A stretch of DNA of 64,000 nucleotides from Candidatus Aenigmatarchaeota archaeon (GCA_030615205.1 JAUWZS010000002.1:62001-126000); one strand, 5' to 3'. Counted from the first letter of the stretch, positions 1-9,332 are shown. The notes: a model not told the origin generated them from the sequence alone. Numbers and translations are program-made.

Positions 1-521
1 AAATATTTTTCTGGTTCGTCTCGTACCATTGCATACGCTTGTTCTATTGCACCATCCGTCCCTTTCTCCTTTGGTGTCAGCAGCAGCTCGGCACCGAATG
101 CACGTAAGATTTTTCTCCTCTCGATGCTAACTGACTCTGGCATAACAAAAAGTGCGCGGTAGCCTTTTACTGCTGCGACTATTGCCAAGCCAATGCCTGT
201 ATTGCCTGATGTAGGCTCTAAAATAATTTTATCTTTTGTTAGTTTGCCCTCGCGTTCTGCAGCTTCAATCATAAACTTCGCAATTCTATCCTTAATCGAG
301 CCACCAATATTCTGCCGCTCAAGCTTTGCAAGAACTGTTGCATCACCTGGCCCGACGAGTTTGTTTATTTTTACAAGTGGTGTGTTTCCGATTAAATCCA
401 AAACAGAATTTGCAATAGAATTATGAGCAGGATTGGAATGAACAGACTTAGGATTAGCAATAGGTTTAACTTTAGCATTTGCATTCGACGCATTTACAGC
501 ATGCACAGCAAAAACGTTCAC
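1..521 (-). CDS. Cysteine synthase family PLP enzyme (C-terminus cut off)
   Basis: Read on the minus strand from a GTG at 521; an in-frame TGA lies just upstream, so this is the first possible start. The ORF track misses it because it runs off the window. After about 46 Asn/Ala-rich residues comes a classic beta-family PLP start: [11 protein letters not shown], the PLP-lysine segment [11 protein letters not shown], the phosphate/substrate loop [12 protein letters not shown], then [18 protein letters not shown]. This family makes cysteine from O-acetylserine or O-phosphoserine, or cystathionine. The substrate cannot be told from the visible half. The low-complexity N-terminal extension is unusual; the true start could be closer to the conserved domain. 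Confidence 0.88.
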   Translation of the reverse strand, partial: MNVFAVHAVNASNANAKVKPIANPKSVHSNPAHNSIANSVLDLIGNTPLVKINKLVGPGDATVLAKLERQNIGGSIKDRIAKFMIEAAEREGKLTKDKIILEPTSGNTGIGLAIVAAVKGYRALFVMPESVSIERRKILRAFGAELLLTPKEKGTDGAIEQAYAMVRDEPEKY

Positions 522-591
522 CCATCTGTTTCACCTTAGGATTTTATACAATCTAAAGTTTAAAAAGCTATCTGATTCGCTCTTTTTTTGT

Positions 592-870
592 CTACTTTTT
601 CTTTTTCTTCTTCGCTTCTTTTTTCAGTTTGAGGAAACGCATCTCATTGCCGCATTTACTGCATCGTACAAGAAACTTTCTCTTTGTTCCTTCGCCGATA
701 ACTAGAGGCTCCTCCCACAGCTCGTGACGCTTCTCGCTAAATCCGCATTCTGGGCATGTATAATCCACGAGCGCTTTTGGTTGCTCTTTCAGCTTTACAA
801 TTCTTACTTTTCCTTTAACTTCGCCAGCTTTGTTTGTCAACTCGCGTGTTGTTACAAATTCGATTGCCAT
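592..870 (-). CDS. Archaeal zinc-ribbon protein next to L40e
   Basis: 92 aa with one C-x2-C...C-x2-C zinc ribbon (CPECGF about residue 39 and CSKCGN about residue 70) and a poly-lysine tail. It lies 43 nt downstream of the L40e gene on the same strand, so the two are probably co-transcribed. The basic tail and the pairing with a ribosomal protein suggest RNA or ribosome binding, but that is inference. I do not recognise a named family. Confidence 0.75.
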   Translation of the reverse strand: MAIEFVTTRELTNKAGEVKGKVRIVKLKEQPKALVDYTCPECGFSEKRHELWEEPLVIGEGTKRKFLVRCSKCGNEMRFLKLKKEAKKKKKK

Positions 871-913
871 ATTTGATACCTAAGTACTTTTTTACGCCTG
901 ACTTTTTCACATC

Positions 914-1093
914 TTATTTTTTCACACCTGGTTTTCTTTTCGGCCGCAATGCTTTCGATCCGCACTTTCTGCATTTTACCTTACCCACGCGCACATGCCT
1001 AGCATCCGCACGAATTTTGCTTTTGCAGACCTTACATACAAAAACGCGATGAAAGAGCCTAGCTGTTGCTTCTGGAAATATCTTCTTTGTCAT
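914..1093 (-). CDS. rpl40e: 50S ribosomal protein L40e
   Basis: 59 aa, too short for the supplied ORF track. It begins MTKKIFPEATARLFHRVFVC and contains the C-x2-C and C-x2-C pairs of the L40e zinc ribbon (CKVC near 20, CRKC near 41), with the basic spacer RHVRVGKVK and the tail ALRPKRKPGVKK. This matches archaeal L40e, a small zinc protein of the large subunit. It is divergent from the DUF99 gene and probably leads a transcript with the downstream zinc-ribbon gene. Confidence 0.88.
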   Translation of the reverse strand: MTKKIFPEATARLFHRVFVCKVCKSKIRADARHVRVGKVKCRKCGSKALRPKRKPGVKK

Positions 1094-1180
1094 AGTATCA
1101 TGCTCTCTATCACATTATTTGTCTTCTATAAAATAAACTTAAGTTAAATTTAAATATTAAATGAAATGTAGGGGAATTAG

Positions 1181-1780
1181 ATGATTGAGACTAAAAAGAT
1201 TAAACGTGAAATCCGCATCCTGGGATTTGATGATGCTGCTTTCGAGCCTAACACAGCAGGCGAGAGCGTGCCGGTTATTGGCGTTGTCTATCGTGGCGGC
1301 GACTTTATAGATGGCATGCTGCGTACGGATATAACTATAGACGGCATGGATTCGACTGATAAGCTCATTGAACGGATAAATTCCACGCGGCACAAGCAGC
1401 AGCTCAAAGTGATTATGTTTGACGGCATAACACTCGGCGGGTTTAATATAATAGATATACACAGGCTTCACGAGCAGACAGGACTGCCTGTCATAGTTAT
1501 AGCACGGAAAATGCCAAATTTTGAAGATGTACAAAAAGCTTTAAAAAATTTCAAAGACTATAAAATACGGTGGAAACTCATCAAAAAAGCAGGAGAGCCT
1601 AAACAGTGCGTTTTAAAAGGAGGAAAAAAGGTATATTATCAATCAGTAGGCCTAAGCGATAAAAAAGCAGAAGAAATAATAATATTAAGTTCAACACGGA
1701 GTTTCATACCAGAGCCTTTGCGTGTTGCACATCTAATCGCAACAGCCATTGTAAAAGGTGAGAGTAGTGGTCGTGCGTAA
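1181..1780 (+). CDS. DUF99 family protein (endonuclease V-like fold)
   Basis: 199 aa. The start IRILGFDDAAF and the block VIMFDGITLGGFNIIDIHRLHEQTGLPVIVIARKMP are the hallmarks of the archaeal DUF99 (UPF0215) family, which is related in fold to endonuclease V. The biochemical role is not settled. A TATA-like TTTAAATAT sits about 25-30 nt upstream. Its 3' end overlaps the next gene by 23 nt, suggesting translational coupling to the signal peptidase. Confidence 0.85.
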   Translation: MIETKKIKREIRILGFDDAAFEPNTAGESVPVIGVVYRGGDFIDGMLRTDITIDGMDSTDKLIERINSTRHKQQLKVIMFDGITLGGFNIIDIHRLHEQTGLPVIVIARKMPNFEDVQKALKNFKDYKIRWKLIKKAGEPKQCVLKGGKKVYYQSVGLSDKKAEEIIILSSTRSFIPEPLRVAHLIATAIVKGESSGRA

Positions 1781-2429
1781 GAGCCGTAACATACGTAGAG
1801 AAGAAGAAAAATTCGGAGCAAGAAGAGCTAGGCAAAGAACAACGCTCAAGTGGAAAACAAAACCAAAGCGGAAAATAAAGTCCACTTCGAGAGCAAATAC
1901 TATTAATGCCACTTGGAAAAAACTGACAGGAGGATGGACAGGCGCAATATTCTATGTTTTTCTCGGCATTGGACTTGCTTTGCTTGCAAGGCAGACGCTT
2001 GCATTCGCATTATCAACTGAAATGCCTGTTGTAGCAGTTGTCAGCACATCTATGCAGCATGACCATGTTGAGCAAACGCATTATCAGTGGCTTGATGAGC
2101 ATATGGGCTACAGTGAAAGCTATATCAAATCTTGGTCCATTCCCACAGGATTTTTAGTTGGTGATATGCCGGTTGTGAAAGGTGAAGGGAACTACAAAGT
2201 GGGCGATGTTATAGTTTATTCTGTTCCTAATCAGAACTTTCCAATCATACACAGAGCAATAAAAATAAACGAAGACGGCACATACCAGACAAAAGGCGAC
2301 AACAATCTCAACCAACTGCCGTACGAATTCAAGGTGCACAAAGAACAGATATACGGAAAAGTAGTTTTCATAATACCCAAACTTGGATATTTTAAGGTAA
2401 TGCTCACAAATGTTTTAGGAATTGGTTAA
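1758..2429 (+). CDS. Signal peptidase I, archaeal S26B type
   Basis: 223 aa from a GTG start overlapping DUF99; two further in-frame GTGs (1767, 1773) are alternatives. A very basic N-terminus of about 55 residues precedes a membrane segment (IFYVFLGIGLALLARQTLAFAL). The catalytic serine lies in VVSTSMQHDH, the family's GD-I-V-Y block is seen as VGDVIVYSVPN, and IIHRAIKI supplies the histidine used in place of lysine in archaeal enzymes. TKGDNN is the Box-E-like segment. It would remove signal peptides from the many surface proteins in this window. The long basic N-terminus is unusual. Confidence 0.87.
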   Translation: MRVVVVRKSRNIRREEEKFGARRARQRTTLKWKTKPKRKIKSTSRANTINATWKKLTGGWTGAIFYVFLGIGLALLARQTLAFALSTEMPVVAVVSTSMQHDHVEQTHYQWLDEHMGYSESYIKSWSIPTGFLVGDMPVVKGEGNYKVGDVIVYSVPNQNFPIIHRAIKINEDGTYQTKGDNNLNQLPYEFKVHKEQIYGKVVFIIPKLGYFKVMLTNVLGIG

Positions 2430-2514
2430 TCGGTTAGAGTAGCCGCTAAACAGTAGCCGTTAACTTTATAAATAGCAGTTTTCAATAAATTTGAGATGTA
2501 AAGAGGTAACCAAA

Positions 2515-2844
2515 ATGGAGTTCTGCGAAAAATGTGGTAACCTAATGATTGTCAAGAAAAAGACTAAACGATCTTTTTTAGTATGTCCAAAATGCGGGAA
2601 ACAAAGACAGCTGAAAAAAGAGAAGATTGTTATATCCGAAGCTTTGCCGTCTGTAAAGAAGGAGATAGTTATTATGAAAAAAGGTGACGAAGCGATAGAT
2701 CTTCCGAAAACTAGGATAATCTGTCCAAAGTGCGAAAATACAGAAGCCTATTGGTGGATGCAACAGACACGCTCGGCAGACGAACCGCCCACACTCTTTT
2801 ACCGTTGTACAAAATGCAATTACAGTTGGCGAAGCTACGAATGA
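2515..2844 (+). CDS. tfs: Transcription factor S (TFS, TFIIS-like cleavage factor)
   Basis: I start at the ATG at 2515 (MEFCEKCGN) rather than the track's TTG at 2491. About 109 aa with two zinc ribbons: N-terminal CEKC...CPKC like RPB9, and C-terminal CPKC...CTKC with the acidic hairpin QQTRSADEPPTLFYRC that carries the Asp-Glu pair used to stimulate RNA polymerase transcript cleavage. It is first in a TFS, OB-fold, PCNA row, an order seen in other archaea. Confidence 0.93.
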   Translation: MEFCEKCGNLMIVKKKTKRSFLVCPKCGKQRQLKKEKIVISEALPSVKKEIVIMKKGDEAIDLPKTRIICPKCENTEAYWWMQQTRSADEPPTLFYRCTKCNYSWRSYE

Positions 2845-2887
2845 ATGTTTTATGAATGGTTTAAATTTATTCACGTGCAACTAATTC

Positions 2888-3238
2888 TTGGATGATATGC
2901 TGCCAGAAAGATACATGCCAAAGAAAATTTCCCAAATAAGCAAAACCGATAAAAAAATTTCTATTGTAGGTAAAGTTGTTGAGATAAGCTCTGAGGCCGA
3001 GCAACCTGAAGCCGAAGCTGATTATTTTATTCTCGATGACGATGGCAGTAAAATCAAGATATTTTTCGAAAAGGAAAATTCAGAAGGGCGGGAAAAAATC
3101 GAAAAAGGCAAACTCATACGAGCATTCTGTATGCTTGTCGGCGAGCAGCTGAAACTCGATATTGCGCAAGATTTAAGTGGCTTAGACTTAAATTTATTAA
3201 AAACAGTTGATGAATTATACTCGAAGGCTAATGTCTAA
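2888..3238 (+). CDS. OB-fold (RPA-like) nucleic-acid-binding protein
   Basis: Up to 116 aa from TTG 2888; the internal ATG at 2897 or 2915 may be the real start. KISIVGKVVEI...YFILDDDGSKIKIFFE followed by GKLIRAFCMLVGEQLKLDIAQDLS is a single OB-fold of the RPA/tRNA-anticodon type. The position between TFS and PCNA supports a replication or repair role, probably ssDNA binding. TTTAAATTTATTC just upstream is a plausible TATA box. Confidence 0.7.
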   Translation: MDDMLPERYMPKKISQISKTDKKISIVGKVVEISSEAEQPEAEADYFILDDDGSKIKIFFEKENSEGREKIEKGKLIRAFCMLVGEQLKLDIAQDLSGLDLNLLKTVDELYSKANV

Positions 3239-3272
3239 AGCCAGCGTTTAAAAATGTTGAATTGGTGTTGAA

Positions 3273-4025
3273 ATGTTTAAAGCAACTCTTGCAGATACGA
3301 ACTTGTTACGCGATCCGATGACATCGATAGCTGAGCTAATAGATGAAGGAGTCTTTAAAGTTAAAAAAGATGGAATCAGTTTTATTGCAGCCGATCGTGC
3401 GATGGTTTCAGTCGTTGATTTCTTTATAGCAGCTTCGGCATTTGAAAAATACGAAGTTGATACAGAGCAGATGATTGGGTTGAATATACCAAACTTCCTT
3501 TCTATAATAAAGCGTGCAGGCACTGGTGACAAAATTTCCTTTGAACTGAAAGGTGCGAAGCTTCAGGTCGCCATTGAAGGTGCGAGCAAGAGACGCTTTC
3601 ATATACCTCTTTTGGATCTGGGCAGCGAGGAAATACCACCGGTCGGCCAGCTTGAGTTCAAATCAAAAGTTCAGCTGAAATCGGATGTTTTCCAGAATGG
3701 CATAAACGACGCAGAGATAATTGGCGATTCAATAATTTTGGAAACAACACCCAGTAGTTTTGGTATGATTGCAGAAGGCGATGTCAGCAAAGCAGAGCTT
3801 GAATTGGCAAAAGGCGATGCCTCGCTGATCGAGCTCAGTGTACCAAGCGGAGCTAAGGCCCGCTATGCACTGGACTATTTGAAAAAAATGGTAAAAGCAG
3901 CAAAGCTTTCTGATTCAATCACAATCGAACATGGCCCAGATTATCCGATGCGTATGGTTTTTACTGCTGGAGATAAAGTAAGACTCTCGTTTATTCTCGC
4001 TCCTAGGGTGCAGGATTCAGACTAA
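3273..4025 (+). CDS. pcn: DNA polymerase sliding clamp PCNA
   Basis: 250 aa, the normal PCNA length. It has the two-domain clamp pattern: N-terminal MFKATLADTNLLRDPMTSIA and ISFIAADRAMVSVVDFFI, the interdomain-loop region around RRFHIPLLDLGSEEIP, and the C-terminal YALDYLKKMVKAAKLSDSI...YPMRMVF with final LAPRVQ. It forms a trimeric ring that tethers the replicative polymerase, FEN1, ligase and others. It is 34 nt downstream of the OB-fold gene, probably the same transcript. Confidence 0.95.
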   Translation: MFKATLADTNLLRDPMTSIAELIDEGVFKVKKDGISFIAADRAMVSVVDFFIAASAFEKYEVDTEQMIGLNIPNFLSIIKRAGTGDKISFELKGAKLQVAIEGASKRRFHIPLLDLGSEEIPPVGQLEFKSKVQLKSDVFQNGINDAEIIGDSIILETTPSSFGMIAEGDVSKAELELAKGDASLIELSVPSGAKARYALDYLKKMVKAAKLSDSITIEHGPDYPMRMVFTAGDKVRLSFILAPRVQDSD

Positions 4026-4063
4026 AGTGTAATAAAGTGTAGTTACTCTGTTTTAAGTAAGAT

Positions 4064-4480
4064 TTATTTTGCCCTCTTTTTACGATCGAGATATTTTTTT
4101 ATATTTAAAGTGCGTGGTAACTTAAACTTTGATACTACCCAATCTCTACTAACCTCGTATGTTTTACTATCTAGGGAATGGTGAGTGACAGGCGTTTCTC
4201 TCATCTCTTTATTCATATTAAGGACAACAAGATCATACTGCCACGCTCCCGTTTCTTCATAAAGAACAGCTGATAAACCCTCAATGTAATTAATGCGAAC
4301 GAGTATACCACTAAATTCTTCCAAATATCGAGATACCCGTGGCCGCCTATAAAAATCTGCTCTTATTATTTCTTTACATCCTGGGAATGATTCTTTTAGA
4401 CATTTTTTTATTGCTTCTGCTTTTTCATATGTCGACTCTGTTCTAAATAAAATCCATGTTTCTAAAATCCATGTGTCCAT
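4064..4480 (-). CDS. Hypothetical protein
   Basis: 138 aa, soluble, no family recognised. It is convergent with PCNA. The sequence looks coding (regular alternation, basic C-terminus LDRKKRAK) and starts with a repeated phrase MDTWILETWILF. No catalytic motif is apparent. Confidence 0.55.
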   Translation of the reverse strand: MDTWILETWILFRTESTYEKAEAIKKCLKESFPGCKEIIRADFYRRPRVSRYLEEFSGILVRINYIEGLSAVLYEETGAWQYDLVVLNMNKEMRETPVTHHSLDSKTYEVSRDWVVSKFKLPRTLNIKKYLDRKKRAK

Positions 4481-4551
4481 AAAATTGGTTGAGCTACTTA
4501 GACTTAAGAGTCTTTATGATATTAAAATTAAGAACTAATAGAGATTTTTTT

Positions 4552-4713
4552 CTAAAACCTTAATACAAAATACGAAACAGACAAACCTAAAAATAGCACT
4601 GCTAAAATAACCGCGATTATCGATATTGGGATACCGATAATAATTTGCCGGATAACTTCGCCAGCCAGCAGGATTCCAACAGCAAAACGTACCCAACTGC
4701 CTATCCTCGTCAT
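4552..4713 (-). CDS. Small two-helix membrane protein
   Basis: I start at the ATG at 4713, preceded by GGTTGAT, instead of the track's TTG at 4743, giving 53 aa. Two hydrophobic stretches (VRFAVGILLAGEVIRQIIIG and ISIIAVILAVLFLGLSVSYFVL) are separated by a short turn. No family recognised. It lies downstream of the larger membrane protein on the same strand and may be co-transcribed. Confidence 0.5.
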   Translation of the reverse strand: MTRIGSWVRFAVGILLAGEVIRQIIIGIPISIIAVILAVLFLGLSVSYFVLRF

Positions 4714-4759
4714 ATTATCAACCTTTACTCTTATCAACCTCAACCAATTATAATCCTTT

Positions 4760-5350
4760 CTACGCCATTGCCAATAAGATTATCGGTGCTGCGTATGTAA
4801 AAAGAATAAAATTCAGCACAAAGTTCGAGCCGCTCCACACAAGCTCGTCAAAAAAATCCTGCATGATTAGACAGCCCAAGCCACCAGTGATTAAATTATA
4901 AAGCAGCGAGAGGCTTATGCCGATTATTGTTATGTTACCGCCGAACCAATTGCCAATTGATGCATAGCCTGCCATCAGCCCGACAATTCCCATAGCAGGT
5001 ATGCAATAAACAATGTACGGTCCCAAACCTCTTGTTAATATGAAACGGAACGTCAGCAGCACAATACCCAGCACCAATCCGACGAGCGGCCCGTATGCCA
5101 TTCCAGCAAGAACAACAATCAAAGTTACAAGTTCTATCCCGATTTTTTTCAGGTCGAATCCACCAATAAAAAACGCGAGAACCAGCTCAGCAATTATCAG
5201 CATAAGAATAATAAATTGTCCGAACAAACCGGCGACAAGCGAAAGCAATGCCAGTCCAATCAGCACAATCGCAGCTGTAGCTTTCTTGTCCTTACTCACA
5301 GCCCTTAAGAGCATCACAAAGCCAAAGCCTAAATCCATATCAATCCTCAT
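4760..5350 (-). CDS. Polytopic membrane protein of unknown function
   Basis: 196 aa with about six hydrophobic segments, for example AAIVLIGLALLSLVAGLFG, FIILMLIIAELVLAFFIGG and ELVTLIVVLAGMAYGPLVGL. There are few charged residues and no transporter signature that I recognise. An ATG at 5338 is an alternative start. It is divergent from PolX, whose start is 64 nt away. Confidence 0.65.
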   Translation of the reverse strand: MRIDMDLGFGFVMLLRAVSKDKKATAAIVLIGLALLSLVAGLFGQFIILMLIIAELVLAFFIGGFDLKKIGIELVTLIVVLAGMAYGPLVGLVLGIVLLTFRFILTRGLGPYIVYCIPAMGIVGLMAGYASIGNWFGGNITIIGISLSLLYNLITGGLGCLIMQDFFDELVWSGSNFVLNFILFTYAAPIILLAMA

Positions 5351-5414
5351 ATCAATCTTCGTATAAATCTCATATTAATTTGTTTAATCGTCCAAAAAAT
5401 AAATAGATGATCTT

Positions 5415-7145
5415 ATGAAGAATATGATCGTTGCAAAGATTTTATATGAAATAGCTGATCTGCTGGAGATGAAAGATGTACAGTTCAAGCCGCAGGCATA
5501 TCGCCGCGCTGCACGTACAATCGAATCAATGTCCAAGCCGATAGAAGACTTTGCAACAGCAGGCAAGCTCGAAGAAATACTAGGTGTTGGCAAAAACATA
5601 GCAAAAAAGATTGAGGAGATTGTCGCAACAGGCAGACTAAAATACCATGAAGATTTGAAAGAAGATTTTCCGATTGATATTGATGCGCTGCTTGCAGTCG
5701 AAAGCATAGGACCGAGAAAAATAAAACTTTTCTACAAAAAACTCGGTGTGAAAAACCTAAAAGATCTAGAACGCGCAGCCAAAGCCGGCAAGATTCGCAA
5801 ACTGTCTGGCATGGGTGAAAAATCCGAGCAGCAGATTCTGGAAAACATAGAATTCGCAAAATCGCGTGGTAAGCGCCTACTGTTGGGTTATGTTCTTCCA
5901 GTTGCAGAAGAACTCGAGGAAAAGATGAAATCTTTTGGGCCTGTGGAAATCGCGCAAGTAGCAGGTTCTATACGCCGCATGAAAGAGACGATCGGCGACA
6001 TTGATGTTCTTGTTGTGACCAAGCATCCGAAAAAAGTTGTTGATTATTTTACTAGTTTGAAAAACGTCAGCAAAGTTGTGGCAAAAGGACCAGCGCGCAG
6101 CACAATCAGATTGAAGGAAGGAGTCGAATGCGATTTGCGTGTTGTCAGCCGTAGCTCGTTCGGCACAGCATTGATGTATTTTACAGGTTCGAAAGACCAC
6201 AATATTGCTTTGCGCAGGATTGCAATGGGCAAAGGATGGAAGTTGAATGAATATGGTCTTTTCACTGGCAAAAATATCAAAGCTGATAAAAAACAAAAGC
6301 AAATTGCTGGCGCAACAGAAAAAGAAGTTTACAAAAAACTCGGACTTCAATACGTTGAACCAGAGATGAGAGAGAACACAGGTGAGGTGGAACTTGCGCG
6401 AAAACACAAGCTACCAAGAATAATCGGTTATGGCGATTTGCGAGGCGATTTGCAGATGCACACAAAATGGAGCGATGGCGCGCATACGATCGAAGAGATG
6501 GCCCGTGCTGCGAAAGCACTAGGGCATAAATACATTTGCATAACAGACCATACAGGCACGCTGAGGATAGCACGCGGGATAACTGCACGACGGATTAGAA
6601 AGCAAATGAAAGAAATAGACAAAGTAGATAGAAAAATACAAGGCATAACTATTCTGAAAGGTGCAGAGATCAATATAAAATCAAATGGAAAAATTGATAT
6701 CTCTGACAATGTGCTAAAATATCTTGATATTGTTGTCGCAGGCATACACAGCGGTATCAGGCAGAGCAGAGAGCAAATCACAAATCGCATCATATCAGCA
6801 ATGGAAAACGAATATGTTGACATCATCGCGCATCCTACAGGCCGCAAGATACAAGAGCGAAAGCCATATGATGTTGATTTGGAAAAGCTCTTTGAAGTTT
6901 CTAAACGCACAGGTACTCTGCTGGAAATAAATTCATATCCGAGCCGGCTCGACCTCAGCGCAGAAGATGTTCGAACTGCTATGGAATTCGGATGTAAAAC
7001 AGTGATCAATACGGATGCACACAGCGCAGACCACCTGAGATATATAAAACTTGGTATAGCAACTGCCCGACGCGGCTGGGCCAAAAAGAAAGATGTGGTT
7101 AACACGCTTCCGCTAAAAAAATTGATGAAAGTTTTTAAAAAATAA
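5415..7145 (+). CDS. polX: DNA polymerase X family with C-terminal PHP domain
   Basis: 576 aa, the usual length for the PolX-PHP family. Order: helix-hairpin-helix 8-kDa region (LGVGKNIAKKIEEIVATG, SGMGEKSEQQILE), nucleotidyl-transferase palm with metal-binding Asp pair in GDIDVLVV and the third Asp in ECDLRVV, then a PHP domain (GDLQMHTKWSDGAH, ICITDHTGT, VDIIAHPTGR, NTDAHSADHLR). Family members fill short gaps in base-excision repair, and the PHP domain gives 3'-5' exonuclease or AP-endonuclease activity. The PHP metal ligands are all visible. It is convergent with the PurM-like gene. Confidence 0.95.
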   Translation: MKNMIVAKILYEIADLLEMKDVQFKPQAYRRAARTIESMSKPIEDFATAGKLEEILGVGKNIAKKIEEIVATGRLKYHEDLKEDFPIDIDALLAVESIGPRKIKLFYKKLGVKNLKDLERAAKAGKIRKLSGMGEKSEQQILENIEFAKSRGKRLLLGYVLPVAEELEEKMKSFGPVEIAQVAGSIRRMKETIGDIDVLVVTKHPKKVVDYFTSLKNVSKVVAKGPARSTIRLKEGVECDLRVVSRSSFGTALMYFTGSKDHNIALRRIAMGKGWKLNEYGLFTGKNIKADKKQKQIAGATEKEVYKKLGLQYVEPEMRENTGEVELARKHKLPRIIGYGDLRGDLQMHTKWSDGAHTIEEMARAAKALGHKYICITDHTGTLRIARGITARRIRKQMKEIDKVDRKIQGITILKGAEINIKSNGKIDISDNVLKYLDIVVAGIHSGIRQSREQITNRIISAMENEYVDIIAHPTGRKIQERKPYDVDLEKLFEVSKRTGTLLEINSYPSRLDLSAEDVRTAMEFGCKTVINTDAHSADHLRYIKLGIATARRGWAKKKDVVNTLPLKKLMKVFKK

Positions 7146-7154
7146 TTGGAGAAA

Positions 7155-8336
7155 TTAAGGAGTGTAAATTACAGGTTTTCCATGTTCTTCGAATGGCATT
7201 ACAACTCTTCTTGGACCTTTTTCAACATGACCAAGTTCATATAGACTTATTCCGGAATTTTTGGCTATGCGTCTCATCAAATCGCCTTCAGATTCTGGTG
7301 CTATCATAACAAAACCAACTCTCATATTCCAAGTAAAATAGTTTTCCCTATTAGAAACATCAAAACCATGTTTCCCTCCGAATTCAATAAGCTTGCGAAA
7401 GACAAGAGACGGTTCTGGCACTTGTTCTATTACATACGTAAATTCATATGGATATCGTGCTATCTTCCACCAACCATGGCCTGTAATAGGCTGTGCATAA
7501 TGAATCTCGAGACTGTCTAACATTTCCAAAACTGGTGGCGAATAATTTGTTGTAGGTGTAAGCAGCTCTTCGCCGAGTGTTTTCCCATTGCCCAAATCTG
7601 TGAACAACCCGTCTTTTAATTTATCAGCTATAGCTGTTGCGTTCGACACTCCATTAGAATGAATTCCACTGCTTTCTAATCCAAAGATACTATCGCCTTC
7701 TTTTATTTTACTGCCAGTTATTAGCCTGCTTTTTGGTCTAATAAGCCCCCTAGACGCACCAGCTAGATGAAGTGTCCTAGGATCGACAATACCTCTTTGT
7801 TCAGAAGTTTCTCCTTGTGGTATCGCAAATTTGCCAGTATCAGCAGCATCTCTATAACCCTGTAGTAATTCTCTTGTTCTTTCGTAATCTTTGCTAAACC
7901 ATTCAGAATCGCCACATGTTATCGCATCAAAATAAGAATAAGCATCTGCACCTAGTGCTAACATATCATTATTAGCCATAGCAGTGGCACAGTGTCCTAG
8001 GTTACGATAAAGTCTTCTGATATCTAATTTATCCGCAATACCAGTCCAGTCTTCTAAAAAATCTTCACGGTAATATATTCCATCTGCAATCGAAATTTTA
8101 GTTCCAAGTACTTCCATATTACCAGCAGGATAATAATCGTCATCACCAATCCCGCTATAATCAAATGCTACAGCAGGTGTACCTAAAGTCTCAGGAATAA
8201 TTTTTATTCCAAATTTACTTTCAGGATATGCAAGTGTTGGTTCAAACAGCCTCAAAGCCATACGCTTTACAGCATCTAATCTCTTATAATCAACAAGCTT
8301 AGAATATTTGATTCCTTCAGAACCTTCCTCTCTCAT
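7155..8336 (-). CDS. PurM-like protein (AIR synthase family)
   Basis: About 393 aa from the ATG at 8336 (the track uses TTG 8354). The AIR synthase fold is visible in order: SIADGIYY, ANNDMLALGADAYSYFDAI, the ATP-site PQGETSEQRG with LAGASRGLI, SSGIHSNGVS, and ITGHGWWKIAR. PurM closes FGAM to AIR in purine synthesis. The protein is longer than typical PurM (about 340 aa) and the motif residues are diverged (ITGHG for ITGGG), so it could be purM itself or a related PurM-superfamily enzyme. PurB elsewhere in the window supports purine synthesis. It lies just downstream of MinD on the same strand. Confidence 0.75.
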   Translation of the reverse strand: MREEGSEGIKYSKLVDYKRLDAVKRMALRLFEPTLAYPESKFGIKIIPETLGTPAVAFDYSGIGDDDYYPAGNMEVLGTKISIADGIYYREDFLEDWTGIADKLDIRRLYRNLGHCATAMANNDMLALGADAYSYFDAITCGDSEWFSKDYERTRELLQGYRDAADTGKFAIPQGETSEQRGIVDPRTLHLAGASRGLIRPKSRLITGSKIKEGDSIFGLESSGIHSNGVSNATAIADKLKDGLFTDLGNGKTLGEELLTPTTNYSPPVLEMLDSLEIHYAQPITGHGWWKIARYPYEFTYVIEQVPEPSLVFRKLIEFGGKHGFDVSNRENYFTWNMRVGFVMIAPESEGDLMRRIAKNSGISLYELGHVEKGPRRVVMPFEEHGKPVIYTP

Positions 8337-8375
8337 GAATAGAAATTGACCCAAAAATATTTATATCCAATTTTT

Positions 8376-9332
8376 TTATCTTCTAAAAACGCTTCTTATT
8401 TTTCCTGCAAACCTGCTCGCAGTTTTATCAATTCTTCTTCTAATGCTTCTGCCTCTCTTACTTCGCACACGTCGGTATTCTTCTGCTTTTTCCACAATCG
8501 GTACTATTCCTATTTCTTCGTACTCTTCTTCCTCAGGCCCATCTCCAGCCTCCCCAGTGAATCTATAGTCTATTCCAGCAAGCTCCATTGCTATGTATAA
8601 AAAGCTCTTGCAGCTTGGCGACTTTGGTTTATACCACATTATCGGAACGCCTTCTGCAGTACTGTCCATTATATTTTGGTCGAAAGGTACCACGCCCAGA
8701 ACAGGCATTCCAAAAAGCTCTTCTGCTTTTTCCGCTGTCAATTCGTAGTCTTTACCGCGAACCATATTAAAGACCATACTGAAGTTTTTGTGTCCGAGCA
8801 TGCGCGCTACTTCATTGCATCTGACAATATCCATGACATTCGGCACTGTAGGATTTGTCACAAAGATTATTTCGTTGCATGCCTGGAGCACGGCAACAGC
8901 CTCGCGACCGATTCCCGGTGCAGAATCTAAAATTATGAAATCAAAATTTTCTTTCTTCGCCAGCCGCATGATTATGCTCTTCAAATTCCTCATATCAACT
9001 TTTTTCAAATCAACAAACCGCTCTGACGCAGGAATAAACATAACACCATTCTGGTCAAGCGGCGCAAACCTCACATCAACATCGCCAGCAAACACATTGT
9101 TTATTGTTGTCGAGAAGCTCTTCACGCCAAGATAATAGCTCAGATGCGGAGTTGTAACATTACAATCAACAACAACCACTTTTTTACCAAGTGCATTAAG
9201 CGCAATCGCAAGATTCGCAGAAAAAGTTGTTTTGCCGACACCGCCTTTCCCAGAAATTATTCCGATTACCCTGGTTTTTTGTTCAAGAGATTCTTCCGCA
9301 TGTTCTCTTGCATATCCGTATTTTCCCGACAT
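8376..9332 (-). CDS. minD: MinD/ParA-type P-loop ATPase
   Basis: 318 aa. Deviant Walker A GKGGVGKTTFSANLA near residue 29, switch-I-like VVDCNVTTPHLSYYLG, Walker B FDFIILDSAPG and the FVTNPTVP strand are typical of archaeal MinD. The C-terminus is highly basic (KRGRSIRRRIDKTASRFAGKIRSVFRR), like an amphipathic membrane-targeting helix. These ATPases position division or chemosensory structures. No MinC/MinE is present; archaeal SepF lies 5 kb away. A TATA box TTTATAAA lies about 62 nt upstream. Confidence 0.9.
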   Translation of the reverse strand: MSGKYGYAREHAEESLEQKTRVIGIISGKGGVGKTTFSANLAIALNALGKKVVVVDCNVTTPHLSYYLGVKSFSTTINNVFAGDVDVRFAPLDQNGVMFIPASERFVDLKKVDMRNLKSIIMRLAKKENFDFIILDSAPGIGREAVAVLQACNEIIFVTNPTVPNVMDIVRCNEVARMLGHKNFSMVFNMVRGKDYELTAEKAEELFGMPVLGVVPFDQNIMDSTAEGVPIMWYKPKSPSCKSFLYIAMELAGIDYRFTGEAGDGPEEEEYEEIGIVPIVEKAEEYRRVRSKRGRSIRRRIDKTASRFAGKIRSVFRR

